This document shows, one piece after another, positions 35,550-45,497 of a stretch of 64,000 nucleotides of DNA. Both the position numbers and the translations under genes were made by a program. Each line of letters opens with the position of its first letter. Positions within the stretch are counted from its first letter, which is position 1. The DNA is from Selaginella moellendorffii (taxonomy: Eukaryota > Streptophyta > Lycopodiopsida > Selaginellales > Selaginellaceae), in contig NW_003314271.1 of NCBI RefSeq assembly GCF_000143415.4, forward strand, positions 1,263,676 to 1,327,675. Reading direction: 5' to 3'. The notes under the pieces are model-generated. The model did no database searches and was not told where the DNA came from. It saw only the letters and a list, made by a program, of their open reading frames with translations.

Positions 35550-36906
35550 TTACATGGAGACCTTGGGCAACTCGTAGTCCTGCTTTAAGATCTCTTGGCT
35601 CACTGGATCGACCAATATATCGTAGTTCACTGAGGCCTGCGTGCGAAAGAGAATTTCATCACAAAGATCGATCGAGAGGTAGAAGATCTTACCTTGATGG
35701 GGGGCCTGAAAAACGAGGCTCCCACATTCCCATAGAACCCTATGCGCAGGTGGATCGGGAGCTCGCGCCGCGACACATCCGCGAGTAGCTGGGCCGAATT
35801 ATAGACGATCTCGGCGCCGCGGAGATCGATCGTGCCGCTCACCTCCACGCTCCCTCGCGCCGGGATCTCGCCGCCCTCGAGCTCGCCCTTGCACATCTCG
35901 TAGCCGTAGTAGTCGACATAGACCGTCATGCGATCGTAGCGCACGCCGATCACATACCTGTTCCTCACGCGAAGATTCACGCCCAGATTGACGTCCAGGA
36001 CCACCTCCGGGATCATGGAGTTGTCTGGGAACTTGCTGTTCGTGGAGAACCCTAGCAGCTGGACGCTCTCGACGGTGATCTCCGGGGGCTTGGGCCACAG
36101 CAGCCACGCCAATCCGCCCAGGACCAAGAGCCCTAGGACGACCGCGATCGTGATGAAGGCCCAGTCGGGGAATCCGGGGATAACTCGCTGGAGATTTCGC
36201 GGAGCGCTCGTCGCGCTCGCGGGGACGAGCAAGGAGATGTGTTGATTGCCGCATTCCTGGCTCAGGATCGTGTTGTTGCGGGGATCTACGACGAGATCGC
36301 AAGAGATTGCTACCTGGAATCATTGAAAATCGATAAACCCTAGGCTCTAGAGCAAGCAGAGCAAAGCCCCACCTTGATGGATGGATGGATCGCCAGGATC
36401 TCGAGATTTCCATCGAATCCCGCCGCGACGCTCACTGGAATCTTCTCCTTGTTCGCATCCGAGATCAGCCGCATTGCGTTCTTGACGATCTCCAGCCCTT
36501 GGAGCGTCGCATTGGCGGTGAGATTGACCGTCCTCCTCGCCGGGACGCTGCCGCCCGCCGAATCGACATGGCCGAGCTCATCGCCATGGTAGTAGATCCT
36601 CACCGTGACGCGATCGTAATCCACAGCGAAGAAATTGGGATTCTCTACCTGGATCTCCAGGCGGAGATCCACATCCAGGTGGACGCCGCCGGTGGTGTTG
36701 AGATTCAAGCCCTTGAAATCAAGCCCTACTACCTCCAGCTCCGGATCCCGGGGCCACAGAAAGAACACGAGGATCACGAGCGCCAGGAACACGCTAATCA
36801 GGGAGCACAGCTTCGCGACAGTCCTTGCCTCGCAAAGCCCTGATTGCCTCTGCGATCTCTCTTCTTCCGGCTGATCCGGGAGCTCGTGATAGCTTGGATC
36901 CTCCAT
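35550..36906 (-). CDS. Double LEA_2 (NHL-type) membrane protein
   Basis: Three exons, 36906-36373, 36313-35693 and 35636-35550, total 1242 nt and 413 residues. The protein is two tandem copies of one unit: a cytosolic tail, one transmembrane helix (LCSLISVFLALVILVFFLW; then WAFITIAVVLGLLVLGGLAW) and a LEA_2 beta-sandwich domain. The first domain ends in VVDPRNNTILSQEC at the start of exon 2, where the second unit follows in frame. Both domains are split at the equivalent codon (IHPSIK and FRPPIK) by phase-0 introns, so the gene arose by internal duplication of a two-exon gene. LEA_2/NHL proteins act at the plasma membrane in stress and defence. Two separate genes are unlikely because exon 2 lacks its own start. 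Confidence 0.88.
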
Positions 36907-37022
36907 AGCCAGCAAGAACACACACGCGCTCGTTTTTCCCGTGGAGCTCTTAAGCTGAAATGCTGTCCGATCGACGCAGTGGAAATGCTGACACGTAGTG
37001 CCTGCCAAGTCTACTTCAGTGT

Positions 37023-37051
37023 CACGTGGCAAGCTGTACTTGCGCCACGTG
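37023..37051. promoter_or_regulatory. Two G-boxes between LEA_2 and PPR starts
   Basis: CACGTG at 37023-37028 and 37046-37051 (as GCCACGTGGC), 23 bp apart, in the 158-bp divergent spacer. Plausible stress-type control of the LEA_2 gene. Confidence 0.4.
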
Positions 37052-37064
37052 GCCATGCGATGGC

Positions 37065-38825
37065 ATGGCGCCAACGCAGAGGGATGAGTACGTACTGCGC
37101 ATCCGATCTTGCGGGACGAGTCTTCAAGAGGCGCGGGAGATCCACGGGAAGATTCTCCCTTTCATCAAGCCCGGGGATTCCTACGTCTTTAACAAACTCC
37201 TGGAGCTCTATGGGCGATGCGGCAGCACAGCTCTCGCGCGAGAGGTCTTCGATGGCATGGCGATCCGGGACTATCACTCGTGGATCTTGATGCTCACGGC
37301 CTACTCGCAGAATGGAAACATCGAGGGCACGAAGCGGCTCTTCGATCGGATGCCGCAGAGGACTGTTGTGTCGTGGAATGTTCTTCTCACGGCATTTGCC
37401 CAGAACGGGCATTTTGACGATGCGAAGCGCGTCTTTGATTCCATGCCCGAATGGGATCTCATCTCCTACACGGCAATGCTGGTGGCTTTCTCGCAGAACG
37501 GAGACCTTGATGATGCTCGAAAGATCTTTGATGCCATGCCGGAGAGGAATCTCGTCACTTGGAACTCGATTCTCTCGGCGTTCTCCCAGAACGGGCACCC
37601 GCAAGAGGCCCAGGGCGCGTTTGATTCCATGCCCGAGCACAGCCAAGTCTCTTGGAACGCCCTCCTTGCGGCATATTCCCAGAATGAGATGCTGGAAAAG
37701 GCAAAGGACGTCTTTCACAAAATGCCAGAGCAAAACTTGGTATCCTGGACGGCTATACTCGTGGCATATGCTCAGAAGGGGCATCTGGAAGATTCTAAGA
37801 GTCTCTTCGACTCGATGCCCGACCGGAATCTTGTGTCTTGGAACGCGATGCTGTCGGCATATGCCCAGAACCACCGTACGGAAGAGGCCAAGCACACGTT
37901 TGACACGATGCCCGAGCGGAGTCTAATCTCGTGGAACGCGATGCTGTCGGCCTATGTACGGAATGGGGATCTGGAAGATGCCAAGAAAATGTTTGACGGG
38001 ATGCCAGCGCAGGACCTGGTATCGTGGACCACCATGGTGACGGGATATGCCCAAGCAGGGAATATCCGCGAGGCCAAAGCTTTGTTTGACGACATGCCCC
38101 AGCAGAGCCTCGTCTCCTGGAACTCGATGCTGACGGCATATGCCCAGGGCGGGCATCTCCGTCACGCCCGCCAGATATTCCAGCAAATGCCCCAACAGGA
38201 CGACGTCTCCTGGAACGCGATGCTCGCCGTACAGTCTCGTACGCCCTCCGCCACCGCCGCCGCCGCCCAGCTCTTCGAGAGACTCCCGACGCTCAGCGCC
38301 GCCTCGTGGGGCGCGATGATCGCTGCTTACGCTCACAAGGGCCGGTCCTGGAACGCATTTGGGGTCTTCGCTGCAATGGCGCTCACGGATCTGCCGAATG
38401 CTGCTTGCTTCGCCTCGATCTTCATCGCTTGCAGCCACATTGGGAAGCTCTCGCTGGCGCACCGCTGGTTCCTGGCGATGCGATCGGACTACGCCATGGA
38501 TCCCACCAAGCAGCACTACTGCTGCATGGTGGATCTCCTCGCGCGCGCCGGCTACCTCGCGGATGCCCTAGACCTAATCGCGCAGATGCCCTTCGTGCCG
38601 GACGTGTGGGAGTGGACGAGCGTCCTGGCGGCCGCCAGGAGCTACGGCGATGCCCGGCGCGGCGCCGCCGCGGCGGAGGGGATTTTAAATTTGAATCCCG
38701 CGGGTAATGGCGGGGCATATGCGTACGTGATGCTTGCGAACGTCCACAGGTGCCAGGGTCGAATCCTGCCAGCGCAACGCCAGCTATGTGGTGGCGATGG
38801 ACAAGGCATCGATACTCTCCCATAA
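37065..38825 (+). CDS. PPR protein built mainly of 31-residue S-type repeats
   Basis: An uninterrupted frame; an in-frame ATG also exists at 37026, but 37065 (MAPTQRDEY) gives the usual short leader. After two longer motifs the protein is a regular array of about ten 31-residue repeats of the form LVSWNAMLSAYAQNG plus A-K-x-x-F-D-x-M-P (from about 37,330 to 38,220), visible in the DNA as a 93-bp period. A terminal P-L-S set (ACSHIGKLSLAHRWF, HYCCMVDLLARAGYLADALD) leads to a truncated E motif (GAYAYVMLANVH) that loses family resemblance after 38,750. There is no DYW domain, so RNA binding rather than autonomous editing is expected. The array is prone to unequal recombination. Confidence 0.88.
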   Translation: MAPTQRDEYVLRIRSCGTSLQEAREIHGKILPFIKPGDSYVFNKLLELYGRCGSTALAREVFDGMAIRDYHSWILMLTAYSQNGNIEGTKRLFDRMPQRTVVSWNVLLTAFAQNGHFDDAKRVFDSMPEWDLISYTAMLVAFSQNGDLDDARKIFDAMPERNLVTWNSILSAFSQNGHPQEAQGAFDSMPEHSQVSWNALLAAYSQNEMLEKAKDVFHKMPEQNLVSWTAILVAYAQKGHLEDSKSLFDSMPDRNLVSWNAMLSAYAQNHRTEEAKHTFDTMPERSLISWNAMLSAYVRNGDLEDAKKMFDGMPAQDLVSWTTMVTGYAQAGNIREAKALFDDMPQQSLVSWNSMLTAYAQGGHLRHARQIFQQMPQQDDVSWNAMLAVQSRTPSATAAAAQLFERLPTLSAASWGAMIAAYAHKGRSWNAFGVFAAMALTDLPNAACFASIFIACSHIGKLSLAHRWFLAMRSDYAMDPTKQHYCCMVDLLARAGYLADALDLIAQMPFVPDVWEWTSVLAAARSYGDARRGAAAAEGILNLNPAGNGGAYAYVMLANVHRCQGRILPAQRQLCGGDGQGIDTLP

Positions 38826-38934
38826 GGCGGGTATTTCAGGGATGTGTTCTTGCGTCTTGTTTGGCGCGGGCTAGGGTTTATAGCGACGCCGATCTAGGTT
38901 CTTTCGTCGATCGATCGCCGGATCTTGACGCGGT

Positions 38935-40620
38935 ATGGTGAGCGATCTACGTCTTGCGGCGCTCGTGCTCCTTGTAATCTTGTTCTTCTGCTACGCGTCG
39001 GGACCGGGGATCGGGATTGAGCTCCATTCCGGGGATCCGGAGCCCGATGAGCATTCAATCGCGGAGATTTCGGAAGCGCAGCACCAGATTGTCGAGTCGG
39101 ATGAACAGCTCCTTGAGATTCCATCCAATCTAACCAATGACATAACCAATAACAGGGATCTTGCCGAAGAAAAATTTCCAGCTCTGTTCACTGAGGTAGG
39201 TTCTCCGGCTTTTTTCTTCTCTCGTTTTTTTTCTTTGTTCGTCTGAACTGATAGAACTTTCCAGAATTCTAGCAAGGGAGAAGAAGTCACTGCCTTTGAT
39301 CCCGTGCACCAGAATTCTAGCAAGGGAGAAGGAGTGGAGCTTGGCACAGAGCTAGTGGTTTCAGGGGAAGAACGAAAGACGGTGCGTTTTTCTCTCGTTG
39401 GTTTGGACGAGTACAAGCGACAGGCGACGATTGAGGCCTCGGCAAACGAGAATCCAGTCGAGGAGAATACCACTGTCCGGCACAAGCTCGAAGCCGAGGG
39501 CAAGGAATACAACTTTGCCGCAGCCTCGCACGGTGCGAAAGTTGTGAGCTCAAACAAGGACGGCAAGGGTGGTGGCAACATTCTCGTCAAGGACAACGAT
39601 AAGTACTTTCGCAGCCCATGCAGTGCCGAGGAGAAGTTCGTGGTTGTGGAGCTCTCCGAGGAGACTCTGGTGGACACAATCGTCATCGCCAACTACGAGC
39701 TCTACTCGTCCAATCCAAGGGAGCTGGAGCTGCTGGGGAGCCTGATGTTTCCAACCGAGGAGTGGAAGCTCTTGGGGAAGTTCGAGGCGGAGAACGTGAG
39801 GCAACCCCAAAGGTTTGTGCTGCCGAAGCCGGAGTGGGCGAGGTATCTCAAGCTGAGGATACTGTCTCACTATGGGGCGGAGTTTTACTGCACGCTTAGC
39901 GCCGTCGAGGTGTTTGGAGTCGCGATCGAACGCATGCTGGAAGGTTGGATTGGCAGGAAGAGCAATGAAGACTCTGGTGGCGATCCTTCACGAAAGCCGG
40001 ATGTAGGAGACAAAAGGGACGCATCAACAACGCCTGGTGGTCCTACGAACGCTGGTCCCGCAGGAGGTTCCACCGGTGGTTCCCATGGTTCTTCTACGAC
40101 GTCGCTTAACAAGTTCCTGATCGAAAAGTTGAAGCAATTGGAAAGGGAACATAGAGTTCTGGAGAAGTACGTTGACGATCTGAGCACTCATCACAGCGCT
40201 GTTTTGAAGGAGTACGATCAGGAGCTGTCGAACGTGATGAAGCGACTTAAGAGTATGAATGACGCTTGGAAGAAGCAAGTAAGATTATCATATTATATGT
40301 TTCCTTCTCGTGCTCACTTTGCTTTGTTGATTTGTTTGTCTTTGAAGCTACGTGTCGCTGAGGAGATGTTTTCCGAATCCACGGGGGAGCTCAGGTATGG
40401 TTTTCTCGCAATCCAGGTCGTTTTCTTATATGGCCTCTCTCTCTCTTATTTTCCTTTTTGCAGTCTATGTAGGATGCAAGTGGCTCGCATGGCCGATCGA
40501 GAGCTCGTTGCGTTCAGTGTGGCGCTCCTGGCAGCGACGCTTCTCATTTTGCCAAAGACCAAATTCCCAATCGTCCTTGCGGTAGCAGGCTCTCTGGTGA
40601 TGCTCATACTTGCCGTGTGA
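38935..40620 (+). CDS. Mid-SUN domain protein (plant SUN3/4/5-like)
   Basis: Four exons, 38935-39195, 39265-40278, 40348-40394, 40464-40620, give 492 residues. Plant mid-SUN proteins sit in the nuclear envelope and ER. Order: N-terminal hydrophobic segment (LAALVLLVILFFCYASG), acidic linker, central SUN domain (YNFAAASHGAKVVSSNKDGK, GGGNILVKDNDKYF, CSAEEKFVVVELSEET, IANYELYSSNPRELELLGS, RYLKLRILSHYG, CTLSAVEVFG), Gly/Ser linker, coiled coil (LKQLEREHRVLEKYVDDL) and two closely spaced C-terminal hydrophobic helices. The start of exon 2 contains a 48-bp direct duplication that includes its own splice acceptor. Followed by a diverged tandem copy. Confidence 0.9.
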
Positions 40621-41284
40621 CTGAGGAGGACTGGAACAGCAGAGACAAGCTTTTGTCGATTCGAAGTTTGTAGATCGATCAAATCGTCGTGAGACGGTGG
40701 CGATTTTATTTTTCCCAGGTGGCGATGATTTAAAGGATTAGTGTAAAGGAGCAAACGAAGAGGGATTACCTTTTTTTCTTGTTATTTAGCGTGAATCATA
40801 AGAGATAAAGACATATCCGAAAGTTTTTCAGACATAAAACTTGCTTGCATAGAAAAATTTTCACTCAACTTTGTTCTATCATGGCAATTTGCAATCATGG
40901 TGCTTTCATTTACTCTTGGATGGATTCTAGCCGTGGGCGCAGCTTGTTTAGCCGCATAGATCGATACCACATGGTTGCTTCGGCGAGTTCGTCCTCCATG
41001 TCACCTCTAAATTTGGGTCTCTCTTCGTCATGCCAAGTTATGGCTGGAGACGAGTTGAAGAATAGCTTGTAAATCACTCGCCACAATAATCCCCACATAC
41101 TTTCCACAAAATTCCTTAGATAGGGTTCTTTAGTGCGACACTTCATATAGTCAAAAACAACCTTTTGCAAGACTTATGCGAAATACCCTTTCTCCTTTTG
41201 GCGAGCAATAGGGTTTATAAAGCCGTCTTCCTTTCCAGGGAGTAGGGTTTATAAAGCCCGCCAGGTCTTGTGGGGGAATCTGGT
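40621..41284. other. Spacer between tandem SUN genes; duplicated promoter-like block
   Basis: A minus-strand frame (41170-40910, 86 codons) has no recognised family and is not called. Just before the second SUN gene the 16-mer TAGGGTTTATAAAGCC occurs at 41209-41224 and 41243-41258, a telo-box plus TATA-box unit repeated with a 34-bp offset. Confidence 0.6.
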
Positions 41285-42369
41285 ATGGCGCTTGTGTTCT
41301 TCGTGATCTTGCTTTTATGCTCTATCTTCCAACTGGGAATCCCGACTTTGGTACATCTTTCCATTGTTCTCTGTTTCTTTGATCTGACTCTTGAAAATTT
41401 GCAGGGAGGGGGCCCGGTGCCAAAATTCCAAGTTACTAGCCTTGCCGAGTATAAGCGCATGGTGAACACGAATGAATACGAGGGTCCATTTGTCCGGCTC
41501 GAAGAACATAACTATGCCGCGGCCGCGAACGGAGCCAGAGTCGTGAGCTTCAACAAGGAGGCCCAGGGTGGTGGCAACATTCTCAACAGGGACAAAGACC
41601 GGCACTATAGCAGCCCATGCAGTGCCGAGGACAAGTTTGTGGTTGTGGAGCTCTCGAAGGAGACCTTTGTAGGCGCAATCCTCATAGCCAATTACGACGA
41701 GGATTCGTCCTATCCAAGAGATCTGGAGCTTCTAGGAAGTCTGGAGTATCCGACCGAGGAATGGACGCTCTTAGGGAGGCTTGAGGCTAAGGATGATATC
41801 GGGGCTTTTCAGGCGTTTATACTCCCCAGGACGGATCACTGGGTGAGGTATCTCAAGCTCAGGATATTGTCACACCACCGGGAGGAGTCCCGCTGCACGC
41901 TTGGCACCATGATGGTGTATGAGCCCTTGATTAAGCGCACCCGGCCCAAGGTCTTCGATTCTTCATTCAAGCCACAACAACCGCCATCGCCCGCTCCCCC
42001 AACATGTACGTGTAAATCGGCCAAGGAGCTGCTGGGTGAAGAGACTCAGAAGGTAGGTTTTCTGGTCACTGAAATTTAGTTTGGCTGGACTGGAGAAGAG
42101 TTTTGTCATTCAAGTTCTTCCCTTTTTTTGTGATTTGCTTATGTTCGCTATTGTCTTTGCAGATATTGGCCAAAGCTCGGAGTTGTGATGCATGGACTTT
42201 TGATCCTTACATAGCTTTATTGGCAGTTCCTCTCATTCTTTTCCAGTTCTCATTAGCATACAGATGTGGCCTAGTTGATCAACGGTTCTTTACAGGGACA
42301 ATATTCTCAACAGGGATATTTTATGTTATAAGTTTTGTTTTTCATTTTGCTCAAAGTTATTATGTTTAG
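41285..42369 (+). CDS. Diverged mid-SUN paralogue with altered C-terminus
   Basis: Three exons, 41285-41350, 41405-42052 and 42163-42369, give 306 residues. The SUN domain matches its upstream neighbour almost throughout (YAAAANGARVVSFNKE, GGGNILNRDKDRHYSS, CSAEDKFVVVELSKETF, DLELLGSLEYPTEEW, WVRYLKLRILSH), but the acidic N-terminal region is missing and the coiled coil is replaced by a short Pro-rich linker (KPQQPPSPAPPTCTC). The last exon is AT-rich and encodes two or three hydrophobic segments (YIALLAVPLILFQFSLAY, IFSTGIFYVISFVFHFA) unlike the neighbour. It lies at the edge of the transposon-rich region, so the last exon may be captured DNA. Confidence 0.8.
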
Positions 42370-42884
42370 AAATAACCATGATATGAAATGTTAGTTAAGG
42401 TTTTCAATTTACATCCATTGTATTATGGTTTCATGGATGCTGCAAGACCCATCAAAAAACATGTATTATTAAGGAGTATAGGACTTAATTTACCTCATGA
42501 TATATATTGTTACTGATTTTATTTAAGATATTTAAATATTATTTTCTCAGTTATCTTAAATTTTTTTAAAGAATTTAATAGTTTCCCTAACAATTATGAA
42601 AGAGCAGGATGGTTTAATTCTTTTATCTTGGAGATCCTACTGAAAATAGCCTCATCCCCCTCCACCATATCATTGCCACTGGTAGTATAATGAAACATTC
42701 CCCTAGATTGATAAATATAAGGTAAAGACTTCTTAAAAGATGACTTCTTGTTACATTTTATTGACGTGATCAATATAAGGGAAATGCTATTTGATATCCT
42801 TATAATTTGCAGAGATAAACAATCATCTTCTATGCTTATTATTAGGAAGAAAAGAAAAATAGTTGATCACCTATAACAAAGATA
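42370..42884. other. AT-rich spacer at the gene/transposon boundary
   Basis: Base composition drops abruptly after 42,160. No frame or repeat that I recognise lies here. Confidence 0.6.
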
Positions 42885-43041
42885 TGTGAGTGCATAGAAT
42901 ATGGAAAGAGAATACAAAAAATGTGCCCTTAACTTATATACAGAAGCGAGTGGTCCAGATTGAAACCAATCCAATGGCTACCAAAGTCCCGCTACACTAA
43001 TATTAGTATACAACATCATAACCATACACTTGGACTTCACA
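42885..43041 (-). repeat. 3' LTR of the gypsy element
   Basis: 157 bp; carries a deletion of about 20 bp relative to the 5' copy. Flanked on its upstream (right) side by the polypurine tract at about 43042-43058. Confidence 0.8.
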
Positions 43042-43200
43042 TCATCCCCTCTTTTCAGAATAATGAAAAACCATCAAAGTTTTCTTGTAGATGGGTTGGG
43101 ATCTGGAAGAACGCTAGTAGGAGGTATTGACGGATTTGTAAGTGGTATCAATTGTTCCTAATCCCTTTGTACAAAGTATTTCAACTATTACTGTAGCACA

Positions 43201-44018
43201 CGTGGTTTTGACCCTTATCCTATGGTGATTTACCATAGGATAACACCACAAAGCAGAACCTAAACCCTCTTTGTGCCATGTGACAGATGCCACGTGTCAC
43301 ATGCCACGTGTCCATAGGAACCTGAGGTTTAGGGCCTTGGGCCACTAAACGAACGAACGCTGCCAAACACCCTCGCTATCATGCCCTTTGTGTTAGTCTC
43401 ATTTTGGTCCCAAATGCTATTTATGGAAAGTGTCCAGATTTGCTCATTTGGCATATCTACGGAATGTAGAGATCGGCCTGAACACAATGGTGTTCGTCCC
43501 GTGTCCAAATTCGCAATCTAAAGACATTCCATATTTAGTAAGTTTCGAGCTTGTCCCAAAGACTAACTCCTGATACTAAGGGAGGCTTGGGGTGAAAGCC
43601 CAAAGCGTGTGTTCTTCAAGGGGGGGGGGCTGTGGGGGGTTCCAAATGTATAGTAGGGATAGTGGGTAGGTCGGGCATGGCCGACCAACCTGAGGCTAGC
43701 TCCCGTTTGCGTGCCTGTCCTTGTTCTGCGTCCGGCTTGGGTCTAAGCCCAAGCCCAAGTTCCATTCCATGCTAGTTGGTGGAGTACCCATATCCTCGCG
43801 TTAGGCCACCGGTATGCCGAAATAGCGCCAGACTCCGTTTGGCTCCGTTTTGCGTGTTAGTCCTGGCATTAGGATGCTGGTTGCTCCAGGATTGTTCCAA
43901 GTCGCCCCGGGCCCCTGTCCCTTCGCTCCTTGAGCTATATACTTGAGAGTTGCTCCGTGGTTCGGTTCCATCACTCCTTGGCTCACGCTTGGGAGTTTGG
44001 CACCGTTCGTTCGTTTAG
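43201..44018. mobile_element. Nested insertion inside the TRIM 5' LTR, class unclear
   Basis: About 818 bp bounded by a 9-bp near-direct repeat (TGTAGCACA/TGTAGCGCA), as expected of a target duplication of the length made by Mutator-like elements. Inside, CTAAACGAACGAACG at 43345-43359 is the inverse of the last 15 bases (44004-44018), and the similarity of these arms extends to about 31 bp with three or four mismatches. A perfect 12-bp hairpin is at 43215-43243. 43361-43690 has an inverted diverged copy at 56990-57313. No coding capacity. Confidence 0.55.
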
Positions 44019-44180
44019 TGTAGCGCATTTGATCATAGGATGAGATTTGGATATACTGTCACCGTGGATCCTTGGAACCTTGGGAGATAAATGGGGATAA
44101 AATAGCCACTAAGGGCTCTCTCATCAAGCAATTGCCCTTTTTCCAGTTGGCTTAAGGGGAGAGAGATAAAGTGCGCTACA
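44019..44180 (+). repeat. 5' LTR (body) of the TRIM-like element
   Basis: Starts TGTAGCGCAT and ends GCGCTACA. Its first nine bases are repeated (TGTAGCACA) at 43192-43200 on the far side of the nested insertion. Confidence 0.85.
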
Positions 44181-44530
44181 GTTGGTATCAGAGCAAATGG
44201 CACGGGTTTGATTCTCATTGATTAGTGGCTCCTTAAAAGTATAATATACCCTTGAGTAAAGTATATTCCTACCCCTAAATTTGAAATCGTACGTATTGGG
44301 CATCCATGCGTACGTCTTTCCTCTTGTGTGGAGTATCCACGGACGAAAGTATCCACTGTGGGACTGTGGTACGGGTGGATGACTAGTTGCCTCACATGGA
44401 ATAGCTGGTCTACACAATGGAAGGATTGGTAGATTGAGTGCGGAAATGAAGGTGCTGGTTCCCCTTGGCTCAGCAGGGGTTGTTAGTCAATAGTCAATAA
44501 GGACATTGACATCTCTGAAGGGGGGGTGAG

Positions 44531-44692
44531 TGTAGTGCATATGATCATAGGATGAGATTTGGATATACTATCACCGTGGATCCTTGGAACCTTGGGAGAT
44601 AAATGGGGATAAAATAGCCACTAAAGGCTCTCTCATCAAGCAATTGCCCCTTTTCCAGTTGGCTTAAGGGGAGAGAGATAAGATGCGCTACA
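44531..44692 (+). repeat. 3' LTR of the TRIM-like element
   Basis: Starts TGTAGTGCAT, ends GCGCTACA, 162 bp; near-identical to 44019-44180 and related to the solo copy at 61019-61180. Confidence 0.9.
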
Positions 44693-44954
44693 ATTACACA
44701 TGCACAATTTCTGAAAGATCGGCGTATTGGAAGTCATGCCAAACCTTATAAACTTGTGGTCCAATTTGCTGCAACACTCAATACAGTCCTTTCCACTGAG
44801 CAAGGAGCCCCTTAGATAAACCACATGCCATAAAATGGGGAAAATAGACTAATACCAAATCATTCACTTTGTACTCCACAAGTGGACGATGATGGGAGTT
44901 GTAGCGCCATTGTTGTCCCACTTGTACACAACCTAAGTGTTCGGTAGACTCTGC

Positions 44955-45497
44955 TCAGACAAGTGGAAGAATGCTCATCAAATATTGATCCCACAACCTA
45001 GCATCAGCAGTTTGTGGCAATTGTGAAAGTAAACTCAGCTCCATTGGTAATATTGGATTATGACTATATAGGAATTTATATGGTGAAGCACTAATAGAAC
45101 TTTGCACCTCTATAACATATGCATACCAAAAAAATAGCAAATAACCATCATAATCTGAATGCTGAAAGTTCACGTACTTCGCAATCATTTCTTTGAATAT
45201 CCGAACGAGCCATTTCACCAAACCATCTGACTGTGGATGATAAACACTCATGAAAGTGTGATGTATCCCTAATCGAGACGTCAAAATATAAAATGCCTCA
45301 GCCATAAATGCAGGACCATTATCTGAAAGAATCCGCTCCAGACAAGAATACTGGAATACCACTCGATTGAGGAGGAAGTATCCAATAGCAGTTGTAGAGG
45401 TGCTAGCAAGAGCATCAACTTCCACCCAATGAGTCAAATAATAAAAAATAATAATAACATATTCATTGTCAATAGTCAATAATGGAAAAAGTCCCAA
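44955..45497 (-). pseudogene. gypsy integrase core fragment
   Basis: 180-codon open stretch with the DDE core: YLTHWVEVDALAS, ERILSDNGPAFMAEAF and HPQSDGLVKWLVRIFKEMI. It continues in shifted frames to 44693 (for instance LSKGLLAQWKGLY), where the miniature LTR element begins. Confidence 0.85.

Larger units (their letters stand above)
43192..44692 (+). mobile_element. Miniature LTR retrotransposon (TRIM-like), itself interrupted
   Basis: Inserted in the gypsy element with a perfect 5-bp target duplication ATTAC at 43187-43191 and 44693-44697. The right LTR is 44531-44692 (162 bp). The left LTR is split: TGTAGCACA at 43192-43200, an insertion of about 0.8 kb, then the rest to 44180. The two LTRs differ at only a few positions. 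Directly after the left LTR, TGGTATCAGAGC (44183-44194) is the canonical primer-binding site for initiator methionine tRNA; before the right LTR is GAAGGGGGGG (44517-44526). The internal part is only 350 bp with no coding capacity. Without the insertion the element is 674 bp, in the size range of TRIM elements. Confidence 0.85.

Noticed and set aside
38745-38775. tRNA T-loop-like word GGTCGAATCCTG
   Set aside because: It lies in the PPR coding frame and no acceptor, D or anticodon stems can be formed around it.
40910-41170. 86-codon minus-strand frame between the SUN genes
   Set aside because: No recognised family, no start context or introns, and AT-rich spacer composition.
43343-44020. CACTA...TAGTG ends suggesting a CACTA DNA transposon
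   Set aside because: The final TG belongs to the LTR start, there is no 3-bp target duplication (GGC against TAG), and the flanking 9-bp repeat places the insertion boundary elsewhere.
44124-44417. Minus-strand frame of 97 codons across the TRIM element
   Set aside because: It crosses the LTR end, primer site and non-coding interior, so cannot be a real gene.
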